Translations under genes and position numbers: made by a program
Assembly (NCBI GenBank): GCA_029204225.1
Contig: CM055103.1
Span: 50,199,470-50,263,469 of the forward strand
Origin: Diphasiastrum complanatum
Lineage: Eukaryota > Streptophyta > Lycopodiopsida > Lycopodiales > Lycopodiaceae
DNA: 64,000 bases
Reading direction: 5' to 3'
Shown: piece after piece, positions 33,680 to 45,812 of the stretch
Layout: every line of letters starts with the position of its first letter
Numbering within the stretch: position 1 is the first letter of the stretch
Notes under the pieces: generated by a model
The model's database searches: none
The model's input: the letters and a program-made list of their open reading frames with translations, nothing else
What the model was told of the DNA's origin: nothing

Positions 33680-36600
33680 TTAATCTGAATCCTTGAATGC
33701 CTTGACCTTTAAACTTAGTTCTACACAAAATTTTCTGTGTGTATCCAAACTTAATGCTTTGGTGAAAATATCTGATGTCACATCTTGTGTTCTACAGTAC
33801 TGCAATCTGACCTCTTCGTTGAGAACTTTGCTTCTGACGAAATGATACTTCAATTCAATGTGCTTACTCTTGGAATGAAATCTAGGGTTGGCTGATAAAG
33901 TGATGGCACTTTGATTATCACAAAATAATGTCGTCGGAGCATACTGATTCAAACCGATATCTAAGAGTAAGTTTCTCAACCAAATTGTTTCCTTTGTAGC
34001 TTGAGAGGCTGCGATATACTCTGATTCAGTGGAAGATACAGTTATCGAAGATTGCTTGCGATTGTTCCAGAAAATGGACCATTGTTGAGGAAGAATGTAA
34101 ATCTGGAAGTGGATTCGCGAGTGTCTACATCTCTTGCCCAACTTGAATCTGTTTAACCACTGAGTAAATTGAGTTTGTCGTTGCCGACTGCTCCATAACA
34201 AATGCAAAAGTCCATAGTAGCTCGAAGATATCTCATGACTCTAATAAGAGCCTTCCAAACTAACTGAGAGAGCTGACTACAAAAGCTATGTCTGGCCTGG
34301 TATAGATCATGGCATACATAAGAGATCCTATAATAGAATGGTAAGGATACTAACGCATTTGCTGCTTCTCATGAATTGTTTGGGGACACTGGTCCTTTGA
34401 CAATTTGAAACCTGATTCCATTGGTGAGAGAGCTAACTTGCAATTGATCAGATTATATCTGACTAACATGTTGTAGATGTACCTCTGTTGTGTAATGTAG
34501 ATCAACTTATGCTTTCTGTCTCTGTGGATTTGTATAGCAAGGCAAAAATGAGCTTTGCCTAGATCGGTCATGTTGAATTCGGAAGATAGCATTGTCTTGG
34601 CCTCTTTTATCAGATCGGTACCGTTGCTGAAAAGTAATGTATCATCCACGTATAAAGTGATAATGATAAAATATTGCCACACTGCTTTGAAGTAAACATT
34701 TGAATATGAAGAGCTAGGTGTGTAGTCGTGATCAATAAGGAAAGTATTGATCCTTTGAAACCATGCTCGAGCAAATTGCTTCAAGCCATAAAGTGCCTTA
34801 TGGAGTTTACACACATGATTGTGTTTACCTTCAATAATATAACCTTCGAGTTGCACCATGTAAATGTCTTCTTCGATAACTCCATTGAGATATGTTGTAT
34901 GTACATCCACTTGATGTATTTCCAAATCTGCTATAGCGGCAAATGATAGCTCGAATAGAAGAATGCTTGACTACTGGATTGAAGGTCTCAGTCTAATCAA
35001 CGTTGTATACCTGAGAAAATCCTCTGGTGACAAGTCATGCCTTTCTTCTGTTGATGCTTCCATCTACGTTGTACTTGACTTTGAAAATCCATTTGCAATC
35101 AACTACGTTTCTGCTGGCAGGTAATTCGACAATTGTCCATGTCTGGTTTTTGATAAGAGATGAATACTCTTTATCCATAGCTTCTTTCTAGAGATCTGAA
35201 TCAGGCTGACTGAGTGCCTCTTGGACAGACGTTGGTTCTTGAACAAGGTAGGCTGCAAACTCGTCGATATACCGGTTAGGTGGTTTGCTATTTTTTGAAG
35301 ATCTTCTAGGTAATAGAGGAAGTTGATTATCATACTATAGTTGTTGAACTACATCATCATCTTCTGATTCACCGTTGATTTGTTGTTCGTCAAAAGTAGA
35401 AGAGCTTGGACTTTCATGAGAATAGTCGAATGCAGAACTGGAAAGTTCAAAGTGTCAAGAGAATCTGACAGGTCGGCTACGTGAGGATTGCCCTTTCCTT
35501 TGAGGTCTTGAAACTGATCTTCGACGAAGATGACATCCCGGCTAGTGAATATCTTTGACTCAATGGGATCGAACAACTTGTAGGTTTGATCTGAAGTAGT
35601 GTAGCTGATCTGCGCAAAAGCAGTACATCCAAAAACTCGTAAGTCTAATAAAGAAGTACATGTCCAAACTTCAAATGGTGTTTTGTTTGAGAGACCTTTA
35701 GTAGGACATTTGTTCTGAATATAGGTTGTTGTTGAAACTGCTTCATCCCAGAAGGACTTTGGAAGTGTCACATGTGATAACATACACTTTGCGATTCAAC
35801 TAAGGAGTGTTCTTTCTCTCAGCAAGACCATTTGACTGAGGCAAATAGGAGGTAATGTCTTGGTGCTTAATGTTGTTGTTAAGGCAATACTTCTTGAATT
35901 TGGTGACGATGTATTCCCCTCCATTATCTGACCTCAATGCTTTGATTTGTTTGCCAGTTTGATTCTCATCATGCTCTTTGAATTGTCTGAATTTGATGAA
36001 AGCCTCTGATTTTTGTTTAATAAAATAAACAATTGTTCTTCTGGAGAATTCGTCAATAAACGTAATAAAATACTTTGCATCTAGCAATGAAGGAGTTTGC
36101 ATAGGTCCACATATATCTGTATGAACAACATCTAATAGACCTTTTGCCGCATTCATATGGTTTGATCTAAAAGGAATCCTAGCCTGTTTTCCAAAGATGC
36201 AGCTATGACAGACAGGGAGATCGACCTTACCAGAAGGATAGTCAAGATCAAGAACCATGGATTGTCTGGACATGTTCAAAATAGATGCATGATTCAAGTG
36301 TCCTAAGCAATGATGCCATAGTAATGCTTTATTGACTAGGATAGAGGTTTTCAAGGCTTGGACTCAGAATAACAATGTGCCAATCTATATAAGTAACCTT
36401 GCCTCTTACCGAGTGCAAGGGTCTTATTACTCCTATCAATAGTTTTGCATCGACCAGATTTGAATTCTGCCTTATGACCTAAATCTGTAATTCTACTTAT
36501 TGATAACAAATTTGTAGAGAGTTTAGGAACATATAAGTCCTTTGATAGTAATTTGAATTGATCATGTTGGAATCACAATCTTACAGTACCTTCACCTTCA

Positions 36601-37570
36601 ATAGTGTGAGTACTATTGTCACCAAGATGAACAAATTTCTTCATGTTGTGAGGCGTATAGGAGTTGAAAATCTCACAGTGATTGATCATGTGTTGAGTTG
36701 CTCCAGAATCAAGAAACCATGAATCATCCAAAAATGCCCTTTGGTCTTTGACCACGAATACGCCTTCGTCCACTTTGACCTGGGGAGATGATGAAACTGT
36801 GTTTGCTTGTTGATCAAGTTGCTTGGCTGCATTCTTCTCCTGGAGAATTTGGCAATCCTTGATCTCATGGTTATTGCGCTTGCAATACTTGCAAAACATC
36901 TTCTTCTTCGACTGTGCATTTCATGATTGTGCTTGACTTTGAGTCGGCTTATGATTTATTGCAGCCTTCTTGGAGCTTATCTGCTTCTGTCGCTTAGAGC
37001 CTTTGTTGACATATAGAGCCTGAGAGGAGGAAGTAGACGAAATGTCTTGGCTTCTTCTATTGTCTTCTTGCAGCAACTTAATGATAACTCTAGTAAGAGT
37101 TAAATCTGAGTGTGTCGATATGATCATCATCCAGTTCTCATATGTAGAGGACAAGCTTGAAAGCAATGTCATAATTGTATCTTGAACGTCTATGACTGAT
37201 CCGACAGCGGCCATCTGTTGCAAGAGATTCTTAAACTAGTTAATGTGATTCTGAAGAGTCACCAGTAGACATCTTGAATGTGAGGAATTTCCTTCGTAGA
37301 TGTAACTTAGTGGTTATGTCCCTCACATCATATAGTGAGTTCAGGATGTCCCAGATGCCTCTTGACGTCTTAGCTTCAGCTATGTGTCTAATCTATGTAT
37401 CTGATATATTGAGGACATTGATGCCTTTTATTTTGAATATCTCTGCTCTTAGGAAGAAGGATCAGAGGGTGACAGACTTTGTGGCTTATGCCATTGTAAT
37501 TTCTTTTTCCTATGAATGAATCAGAATATCCATGCTTTGTTTCTATTCTGAATGATCCTATAAATGTCAT
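33680..37570 (-). mobile_element. Ty1/copia gag-pol relict, nearly full coding length
   Basis: Read on the minus strand from the right. Gag (about 37570-36921) includes LLSSLSSTYENWMMI. The CCHC knuckle is CKYCKRNNHEIKDC (about 36900). The protease reads WFLDSGATQHM (about 36720). Integrase occupies 36354-35349, with HHCLGHLNHASI and CHSCIFGKQAR, then VVHTDICGP, FITFIDEFSRR and SDNGGEY. Reverse transcriptase is 34925-34350 (LYVDDTLLF). RNase H is 34207-33680 with STESEYIAASQATKE and SKHIELKYHFVRSKV. The order PR-INT-RT-RH defines copia. Frameshifts or stops at about 37240, 36910, 36570, 35790, 35340-34930 and 34300 make it dead. No convincing 5' LTR or primer site was found on the right. Confidence 0.95.
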
Positions 37571-38147
37571 TGTGGTCTTGTTGAATAATGGATTCTATAC
37601 TCTGTAGATTTGTAACTAGCCTTAACCAGTATTAATCAAACTATACAGTGGATCAGGATTCCTTCTACAGAGCTCTAAAGTAACAAGTTTATCTTGGCTG
37701 TTGAGGGACAAGATAGTTCATTGTAAGTATTGTCAGAGCAATCATTTGGCCTTGTGAAATATGAAGTATTGTCTAAGTTGAAACCTGGTTTATAGTGCAC
37801 AGATCTTTTTTCTCGGCCCTATTTGTGATCTTAATACTGAGTTGATGGTTAGTTTCTCCAAGATACTATTCTTCGGAAACTGGACTTCATGGTTGAACAT
37901 TCTGAATCTGTTTTATGATGTTTCAAGTACTTTGTACAAACCTACGATGGTACTGGCTGCCATTCATAAATGTCCTCTAACAACCAGATTATTCTTCCAT
38001 TTCATTGTACTTCACTACTAAATCCTAATTTCCATTAATAATGACAGAATATCACTTTTATGTGCTCTCTTTGGGGATCAATAACTCATTATACTACATT
38101 CTACTGCATTTCTCTGTAAGCTTGTTGTGACATAAAGCTTATTTTGG

Positions 38148-38219
38148 CGCTGTTGCCGGGGATCGAACCCAGGTCATCCGCGTGACAGGCGGAATTACTC
38201 ACCACTATACTAGCAATAA
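38148..38219 (-). tRNA. tRNA-Asp(GUC), decayed or marginal
   Basis: The minus strand matches plant nuclear tRNA-Asp from the D arm to the 3' end: TAGTATAGTGGTGAGTA, then CCGCCTGTCACGCGG with anticodon GTC, then GGGTTCGATCCCCGG. The anticodon stem keeps pairing through a T-A replacement of the usual C-G at its outer pair. The T stem keeps one G-T pair. The 5' acceptor strand (CTTATTG) no longer pairs fully with CAACAGC, and CCA follows at 38147-38145. The B box is intact. The weak acceptor stem argues for a pseudogene. Confidence 0.7.
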
Positions 38220-38374
38220 GAAGATAGTATTGATTCAGAAAAACAAAATCAGATGCTAATGAGCACAAGACAATAGCGGATAGAAACCACGCACTCTAAG
38301 TTGTCTCTGAGTAACTGAGAATAAGTCTAATAATAAGCAGCTATGGTGATAAGCAATAGCGCACGAATTCAAAG

Positions 38375-39066
38375 ACTATTGACTGGCATCGAACATCAAT
38401 TATATTCTCCATAATCGAATGGACTGGCCGAAAGGAAGAACAAGACCTTAGTCGAGTCTACTAAATGATGATGACTCATGCTTCGTTGCCCAATCGTTCT
38501 GGCAATAGCAGCAGCCTATGTGTAGAACTGATGTATTACTAAAGGTGTACCTAACAACAAAATCCTAACGAAGTTTGGACAGGATCCAAATCTTTATTGA
38601 AGCATTTGAGAGTATTTGGATGCACTGCCTATGCTCATGTTCCAAAGGACACAAGAAAGAAACTAGATGAGCATTCTTTCAAAGTTATTTTTGTTGGCTA
38701 TCGTTCTTCTAATGGAATGTATCGATTGTACAATATTGAAACCTGCAAAAATTTTACTAACATGGATGTGACTTTCATTATAGATCAGTTCATTGATTTG
38801 AAGGGCAAGGACCAGATGCAGTCTATAAATTTTGCTCCGACAATTGATACATATCAAAATACCGATAATGAAACTGGAACTCAGGAGCAGCCGACACAAC
38901 CAACACAAGGTCAAACTTCACAACCAAAATTGAATATTTATAACCAATACTATGCAAGTATTCTCGGAGATTTCCAAAATATCCTAACTGCAAAACACTT
39001 TTTCAAAGCACACTTACTACCCCAAGTGTCCACCCTTCTTCCCCCCTTAAAATTTTTAGTCCATTG
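38375..39066 (+). mobile_element. Ty1/copia integrase C-terminal fragment
   Basis: From 38567 the frame reads SLLKHLRVFGCTAYAHVPKD, then TRKKLDEHSFKVIFVGYRSS and NMDVTFIIDQFIDLKGK. Upstream traces (EWTGRKEEQDLS, MMTHASLPN) match the usual 'GMAERKNRTL..MM..A.LP..FW' stretch. The frame ends at 39066 in unrelated AT-rich sequence. It is similar to, but not the same as, the copy at 1.1 kb. Confidence 0.9.
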
Positions 39067-39069
39067 AAA

Positions 39070-40090
39070 ATCTATTTCAGCTAAGGCACTGGTAAGATGT
39101 AGAGACATTAGTAAATGTAAAAGTGAGTTATTGTAGGAAAAAGTCTGAAATTTTTTTATTTCTATTTTATAAGTGGGTTGAATCACAGATACACAACAAT
39201 CATCCACTAGTTTGTATAATAGTACTGGTTTGATCTTTTGCATACAATTCACTATAGGATTCAAACATGAAATGAAATCAGTTTTTCATCTTTGATCAGT
39301 TCCTATCACTTACAATTTTTCTAATAAAAAATTGGATTGTTTTTCTTTTTAATGACCAGCTTGATATTACTCTATCAATGTTAATAAACTGTCAAAATTT
39401 TAGAACATGAAATTACATGAATAGAAATTCCAGCAGCTCTTAAATCTGTATCTTAAAAAAAAAATTCTTTTCCCGGGATAAAGAGTCCAACATTCATTTT
39501 CTCTGGCTATTTCATATCATCAAACAATTTTAAATTCAAATTTGATGAGTATCTTGCACAAGCGTTCACCGATCCACTTCTAATGATCAAAATATATTAG
39601 AAATGTATCAAGCAACCAACTTATTTCAAATTTTGACCAAATTTGAAATTCAACAAAAAAGAAAAAAAACCGGTTTAATTGTCAGTGAATTGCATGTACC
39701 AGAGTACAATGGTATTTGCGGTTCCTTTAGTTGATTTTAAATTTTCTTTAACCTGAAAATAATTTAGCCTTAGTGAAAACACTGTGACCAAATATGACTG
39801 AACAAAAGTCAGTATGATCAATTCAATAACCTAAACTCATTTTGTAGATAACTGAAAAAAATTGAAATCTCAAATTTTCTAAAAAATTCTAACCAAAATA
39901 CTATTAGTACAGAAGTCTATCGAAATCGAGAAATCGATATATTGTTCAATTCCTAATGTCACTAATTCACTGTCAAACATAAGTCAAAAATTGAATCAAA
40001 ACATTCTAGAAATTGAAAAACAAAGAAACTAGTAAAAAAGAACTCTACCAAACTTGACAAAAACCACCAATTCTGATGGGGAAAGGATCT
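39070..40090. other. AT-rich stretch between copia pieces
   Basis: No gene is seen. It could be leader or decayed interior of the element whose primer site is at 40094. Confidence 0.4.
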
Positions 40091-40093
40091 AGT

Positions 40094-40106
40094 ACTCTGA
40101 TATCAA
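40094..40106 (-). promoter_or_regulatory. Primer-binding-site-like sequence
   Basis: The minus strand reads TTGATATCAGAGTACTAG, close to the copia consensus TGGTATCAGAGC. It sits directly inside the LTR-like repeat at 40107-40620, which supports a minus-strand element with its 5' LTR on the right. Confidence 0.5.
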
Positions 40107-40620
40107 AATTTTGATGTGTCAATCTTTGCATTTAAACATATAGTCTATTCTTGAACATCAAATTCGCATAGAAAATGAAAAAATTAAGGAAATTGTCAAA
40201 AAATCAAAAAACTAGATAAAAATAGCAAACCTTCACCAAAGCAAGCAAAGTAATAAAGTGTTAATCATTATTAATAATCACTCAATACATAGGGCCTAAA
40301 TCTAGAGCATGATCAAATATCTCATGTGATTTTAGGCACATAAACCACAACTTACATCTCTCTAAAGGAAGCTTCAAGAACACTAAAATTTCAAAAATTT
40401 CAAATGTAGAATAGCCTCAAAATTAGCACAAACTCCTCTATTTATAGTACTCCTTTATGCCTCTAATTTGAATTTGGAACCTTATTAGCTTAATTTGGAC
40501 CTTACAACCATTACTACAATTCTCACCAATACAAATATGGTGTGGTTGATTAGGTCACTTATTGACTAGTTTTCTGACATAATCCTGCTCTAATTTTGCA
40601 CCATGACTACATTTACCAAA
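40107..40620 (-). mobile_element. LTR-like repeat, copy 2, with TATA box
   Basis: Related to 31130-31650 (see there). The minus strand carries ACTATAAATAGAGG (about 40438-40450), a good LTR TATA box, and ends TG/CA-like next to the primer site at 40094. It is probably a 5' LTR. Confidence 0.5.
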
Positions 40621-40879
40621 CTTATGGTTGCCCACATGGGTTGATTATAAATAAGACACGACACATATCATTTGTTAATTCATTACATGAAGCAGAAGGA
40701 GACTTTAAAATATAACTTGTGTGACTTGTTGGAGTTTCTCCTTGGTGTTTGTCTCTCTTCCAAGACATAATCACTTTATCTTTCGAGTTTTTTAAAGGAA
40801 ATCTAACATACATACATATATGTATGTATCAAGAAATTATTACGAGTATATGTTTCAATTTTTTTTTTTTACATGGTCT

Positions 40880-41700
40880 CCTCACTCTTGAAGTCTCTTC
40901 AAGTGTAGCTACTTTCTTATTAAGTTCATTTTCCTCTTTTGATTCATATTTCGAATCTTCTTCAAGAGACAAAAATCGTACTTTTTAAAGTCGTCATCGT
41001 TTGGGTGTTTCTCTTCCTTTGGAAACTTGGAATACTCTCTAAAAATCACATCACAATAATATTCTATAATATGCAACTCCAAGTTATAGAACTTGTATTC
41101 CTTCATGCCATCAACACAACAATTATGTTCTATTGTCAAGTTTGGTTCTCCTTTCCTTGGAAACATGCACAAATGCTTCACAACTAACACTCTAAGAGAA
41201 AGTTTTTTACTCATCCAGGCCTCTTATAGAGCTTTGATATGCAAGCTTGATGGTGGTGACCAATTGATCAAGTAGTATGCACTCATCACAGCCTTTGTCC
41301 AATTTTTTTTCCAAACCAACACAAATGAACATACTTCTTGCCCTCCATTCTATTGTGGCACATACAAACTTCTCTTGTATCACATTGTTTGCAAAATTGT
41401 TGAAACTCATGTGAGTAGAACTCATTTCCATTGTTCGTTCTCAGCACCTTCATCTTCTTATTAGCTATCCACAAAAGTCTTAAACTCCTTGAACTCTAAA
41501 AACCTCATATTCCTATTTGAGAAAGTGCATCCATGTCTTCTCCAAGAAATCATTTATGAAAGAAAAGTACTTGAATTTTTTCAAAGAAAGAACATTAACA
41601 AGACAAAAAATGTCACTTTGTACTAGTTCCAAAATTCTTTTAATGCTCTTAGCAAGAGTAGAAAACTTCACCTTGTTTTCTTTTTCTGTAAATGCCATGT
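40880..41700 (-). mobile_element. Decayed Ty1/copia integrase fragment
   Basis: The minus strand gives, from the right, LELVQSDIFCLVNVLSLKKF, YFSFINDFLEKTWMHFLK, MKVLRTNNGNEFYSHEFQQF (the D-N-G-E of the catalytic core, degraded) and, from about 41170, the C-terminal segment MFPRKGEPNLTIEHNCCVDG through VIFREYSKF. Several frameshifts separate these. The RT half is absent. Confidence 0.8.
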
Positions 41701-42477
41701 TTATAGAACTCTTATTGCTAAATGAGTTGCTTCTTGGTTGAGGGTTGTGTGGTCCTCACTAGTATGCTTTCATCTTTATGAAAGAATGATAGTTGTTTGT
41801 AAGAAATTGCTTGTGGTTGGTGAACTCCTTGATTGAATATATTGGTTATGGTTGGAGGGATTGTTTGATTGTGGTTGTTCCTGGGATGTTGGGAGTCTTG
41901 TCCTTTTTGGTTATGTTAGAGTTTCACCAAAAATGCTTACATTATGTGAGTAATGAAAGTGGATTATTCGAGAGGATGGTGTGTCATCCAGCTTGCTATT
42001 TTGTTTTATATATTATAGTGTGTGAAACTCATGAGTGTTGGTTGATTGAGTGTAGCATGAGGAGGTGGTCGTTGATTGAATGAATGGTTGGAATTGAGGA
42101 AGAGGTTCTTGGGAATGTGACATTGATGGGTTGTAATTTCACTCGTAGTATTGATGCATTTGTGGTGCTTGTATGTGATGAGCAACTAGCCTGGTTATGT
42201 CGGTGTATTTGTAAGTGGTTCGTAGTTTCAAACCCAACGTCGTTTGGTTTGATCGATTGAGAGAGAAGTTTTTTTTTTTAAAATGAGGTGATGTTCGGAA
42301 GAGAGCGTGATTGCAATTGTTGATTGATAAAAAGTGTTCGAATTGGTTAGATCCTGCTTGTCTGTGAATGTCTGTGATCATGTCCTTGGTTCACTTCAGT
42401 TTCTGAGGGCTATTTGAAGAGCAACAGACCTATTTTCTACCTGTCATAAGTATGACCTTCCATCACTGTCTACAACG
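41701..42477. other. G+T-rich stretch without a gene
   Basis: The plus strand is strongly biased to G and T with repeated TTGATTG and GGTTG words from about 41740 to 42330. No motif is seen in the frames it opens. Confidence 0.5.
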
Positions 42478-42800
42478 GAAAAATCAGATTCTTGGACCTA
42501 CTACGGTTTGTGTTGTAAAGTTACCTTTACAAGCCTTACTTCCGGCGCCAGTATTGCCCCCGGCGCCAGCAACGCCCCTACTGCTCCCGGCGCCATTGTG
42601 ACCAGAATCTAGCCGGCGCCAAGTTCCTATGGCTGAAAATCTTTGATCGGTTCTAGCGAAGTCCAGAGAGCTCAGATCGATGTGCAATCAACTCACACGG
42701 ATTAAAGGAAGCCTAGTGATCAATAAATTATAGAGAGAGAAAATGACTTTCTAGAGAGAGAAAATGTGCTTTACCAGCCTGGGTAGAGTACTTGGTATGA
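42478..42800 (-). repeat. GGCGCC-rich dispersed repeat, copy 2
   Basis: Inverted copy of 12556-12900. It shows the same TACTCTACCC..GCTGGTAAAGCAC start, the same TTTCTCTCTCTAG block, the same MHIDLSSLDFARTDQRFSAI frame and the same GGCGCC run. The copies differ by small indels and substitutions. Confidence 0.75.
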
Positions 42801-43311
42801 TCCCATAATGAGCAAAATCCAAAGAAAGCATGAGAGATGGAGAAGGGAAGAAGAAGAGCAAGGACATTCATCAATCCATTTCTGAAGAGAACCAATCTGC
42901 TTTATTGAAATGAGAAAATGAACATGAGGAGCAACTCGAGTTGGTCCCTTCTTATAGTAGAGAGGAGGACCCTGGCCTCTGAATCCTATTGGTCCAGTCT
43001 TGCCTCTCTTTTTATTCAAATTTAAAAAAGTGTGGGAACCATCAAAATTGGAGGGAAACCCAACTTTATTCACTAACTTGACATTTAGGGCCTGCGACAT
43101 TAAAAGTCCCGCAAAAAGGCCTAAAGTCCTTTTATTGACTTTTAACTAATCAATCAAATAACTATGTGATCATCGAGTTGGACTACACACGCAGGGTGCC
43201 AAATCCCTCTCACTTATTTACTAAGGTTAGGGTTGCCTTGGGATCCGCAAACCCTCCAACAGTATCCCCCACCAAAACTGGTGGCGGTCCCACGACACCT
43301 GCAATATGCAG

Positions 43312-43803
43312 TTATTGGGGACTTTTATTGGCTTCGCGCCGAATCTTGATTAAATGGTACTGCACCTTCTCCATAAAGTCGAGGCGTGCAGTATTAAAAT
43401 CCAAATTGTGTGGCATAAAACAATGGTGGGCTCCGGCAATCCACTTGGAGGTTGTCCATGATGTGAAGCGTGATTCCCAGGAGCCTCCCATCATTGCCAC
43501 ACGAAAATATAAATGAGCAACCGGCAGTTGATCTTTGATTTGCTCTGAGGCCATCGGCTTATTTGGATCGAATGCTTGAGGAGGGAGACAATCGTCCTAT
43601 TTGGTTGCCACTGACGCCAACAGAGTTAGATCTTTAGCAAACATTGCCGATTGTCGCACCGTTGGATTTGGAGAGTGGACATATTCTCTCTGATAGGCTT
43701 GTAAGGCACGGTGGAAATCCACTGAGATTGTCCAACTGTAGGGCTGATGGATGATTGGCCAATTGGGCATATGGATAGTGATCTTGTCCATAGCCAACCC
43801 CAA
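43312..43803 (-). pseudogene. Interrupted element-like reading frame
   Basis: One frame runs from MGLAMDKITIHMPNWPIIHQ at 43803 to about 43312 and is broken by a single TAG after LTLLASVATK; it resumes DDCLPPQAFDPNKPMASEQI. It ends KVQYHLIKIRREANKSP. The frame and the 42.5-kb repeat have the same orientation and may belong to one element. I do not recognise the protein; a retroelement Gag is possible. The in-frame stop could be decay or readthrough. Confidence 0.4.
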
Positions 43804-44189
43804 ATCTTTCCATTTATTTCTTCAAAATATGAACATAACTGAATTGCAAGACAATGCCTAGTTTAGATTGCCATTGTTTCATAAGAAAAGCAGGACTTTT
43901 ATGAACACAATTGAAACACAGAACAATTAATAGTATAACTTACCAGTGTTTCAGAATGAGACGAAACTTTAGTGGAAACAACTAAGTTGTAAAACAATTC
44001 CAAGACTAAAATATCGATGTTTCATAAGGAAGGCAAAAAATTCATATACATAGCTTAACTGCTTTATTATCAGTGTTTCATAAAGGAAGCAAAATTTATA
44101 TGAACATAACTAAATGGCAAACTAATTTCCAGTTTCTCAGTCTTTTATAAGGAAAGCAAAAATTTATAAAGCAGAAACTGGATACAACT

Positions 44190-44710
44190 TCAAAGCACAT
44201 AAGGATTCTCTTGCAGACACTTTGGTGAATATTTCACATCAATTTTATCTATTTTAGAGGCAAGCTCAAAATCGTGAACAGAGAGGCCATGAACTGCATG
44301 TGTGGACAGGACAACTTTCACACATCTGTATTGTGTCAAGTGGAGATCCTAAACCACCAAAACAAACACTGTCATTCCCTTTAAAAAATATACATGCCAA
44401 TAAACTGGCTTGAAAGAGAAGTAACAGCATAGAGGACTGATACTCACAGGATGATGATTTTGAGCTTCAGCAGCCTCTACAACCTGGTTAAAAAACTTTA
44501 TTGCTGCAACATACAATGCGAAAAAACATTACTTCAATGCACAAAAAGCAAATCATAATGTTTCGCAATGAAGTTTGACTGTTAGTGGAATTGTGAATAA
44601 AAAAGCATTGACCTTCCACAAAATCTTTGGCCACAATTGACCTGGAGATTGACTTTCTATCATAAGATAACTTCCATCTCGGAAATTGTGCTATCATGTC
44701 TTCCATGTCC
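44190..44710 (-). CDS. PCD: Pterin-4a-carbinolamine dehydratase (PCD), C-terminal exons
   Basis: PCD dehydrates 4a-hydroxy-tetrahydrobiopterin to recycle the pterin cofactor; plant forms are mostly organellar. Three phase-matched exons were assembled. Exon 44710-44613 encodes DMEDMIAQFPRWKLSYDRKS and ISRSIVAKDFVE. Exon 44503-44448 gives AIKFFNQVVEAAEAQNHHP. Exon 44348-44190 gives DLHLTQYRCVKVVLSTHAVH, GLSVHDFELASKID, VKYSPKCLQENP and a stop. AEAQNHHPDLHL with the later THAVHGL supplies the active-site histidines of the family, and the SPK.L.ENP tail recalls plastid members (Cys where Trp is usual). The exon at 44710 needs an upstream exon ending in phase 2. One candidate starts MRQATSPLLTHSCLTRTN at about 45217 and has a weak donor, but it lacks the expected preceding domain part. 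The N-terminus is unresolved. Confidence 0.88.
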
Positions 44711-45217
44711 CTGTCAGAAAGCTATGACTTCATATTGTTTGTCCTTAATTATGCAGCTGCACGATGCCTCAATCAAATTCTACTTTCCAGAACAATTTGT
44801 ATGCATACATATGTTAAGGATCTTCACACATGTCTGAATTTAATCCAAATCAAATAATTGAATCAGATCTTGGGACGGCCTCATGATCTTTGCACCACAA
44901 CCCATATTGAGGAATTCAAAGCGATTTCATTATACTGAGTTATGCTTGCCACACAACTAATCCAGAGACTTTGTGAGTAGGGTTAAAGGCTTGAACCAAG
45001 ATCCAACAGAAAAACACAATCTAATAAAGTAGGCAACTGTAGCACATGTTTACAATACCAATTTGAAACTGAGATCAGGGCTCTTCTAATAACAAATATA
45101 TGAAACCAAAAGATATATACACTTGATGCCAGACTCAGAGTGTTCTGGTAGGATAGAGGCTTGGTGTGAAGTATAACCTTAGTAGATTGGTTCTTGTGAG
45201 ACAGGAGTGTGTGAGCA

Positions 45218-45763
45218 AAGGACTGGTAGCCTGACGCATCGCTATGGTTGAAAGAGATGAACACAGTCCAATACTAGGGCCCTAAAGCAAAAGCTAACAA
45301 AAGAGTTAACCCACGCTGTTAGCAACCACCTCTTTTTGCATGAAAATCTTCTAGAGATTTCTCCTCTTGCTTTTCCTAGCAATTCACCAAAGCAAATGCT
45401 ACCAAATTTGTTTGTTTTAATGCCATTGATTCTTGGCAGAAAGTTTTTTCATGCCTTTATAGAGATGGATTCTATGGTTTCTATGCAGTATTTTAGTAGA
45501 TCTGCAAACTTTTTACGATTCAATCGCAAGCGAAATATATATAAAGACATGTACAAAGCTCTGATGGAAGATTGGAGGCTAAAGTAGGAGGAATTGTAGA
45601 CAAAAGCTTGAGGTATTGTTAGTGCTTATATTGTGATTTGAATTAGCTTTACCTTCATCACCCTCTGCCGATGCCAATGCTGACTCTATCATGTGTAGGA
45701 AAAAAATCAGTGGAATTTATCTTTGAAGCACGTCATAGAGAAAAACCAAAACAATAATAGTTC

Positions 45764-45765
<2 letters not shown>
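45218..45765. other. Upstream of PCD; N-terminal exon not found with confidence
   Basis: The minus strand at about 45690-45652 reads MIESALASAEGDEG with a GTAAAG donor and could be another 5' exon. Plus-strand frames here have no motif. Confidence 0.25.

Positions 45766-45812
<47 letters not shown>

Noticed and set aside
38145-38170. tRNA-Asp-type primer-binding site for a plus-strand Ty3/gypsy element
   Set aside because: The match to tRNA-Asp runs through the T, anticodon and D arms, far longer than a primer site, so a tRNA copy is the simpler reading.
45336-45587. 83-codon plus-strand frame upstream of PCD
   Set aside because: No motif, no splice partner, and opposite strand to the nearby gene.
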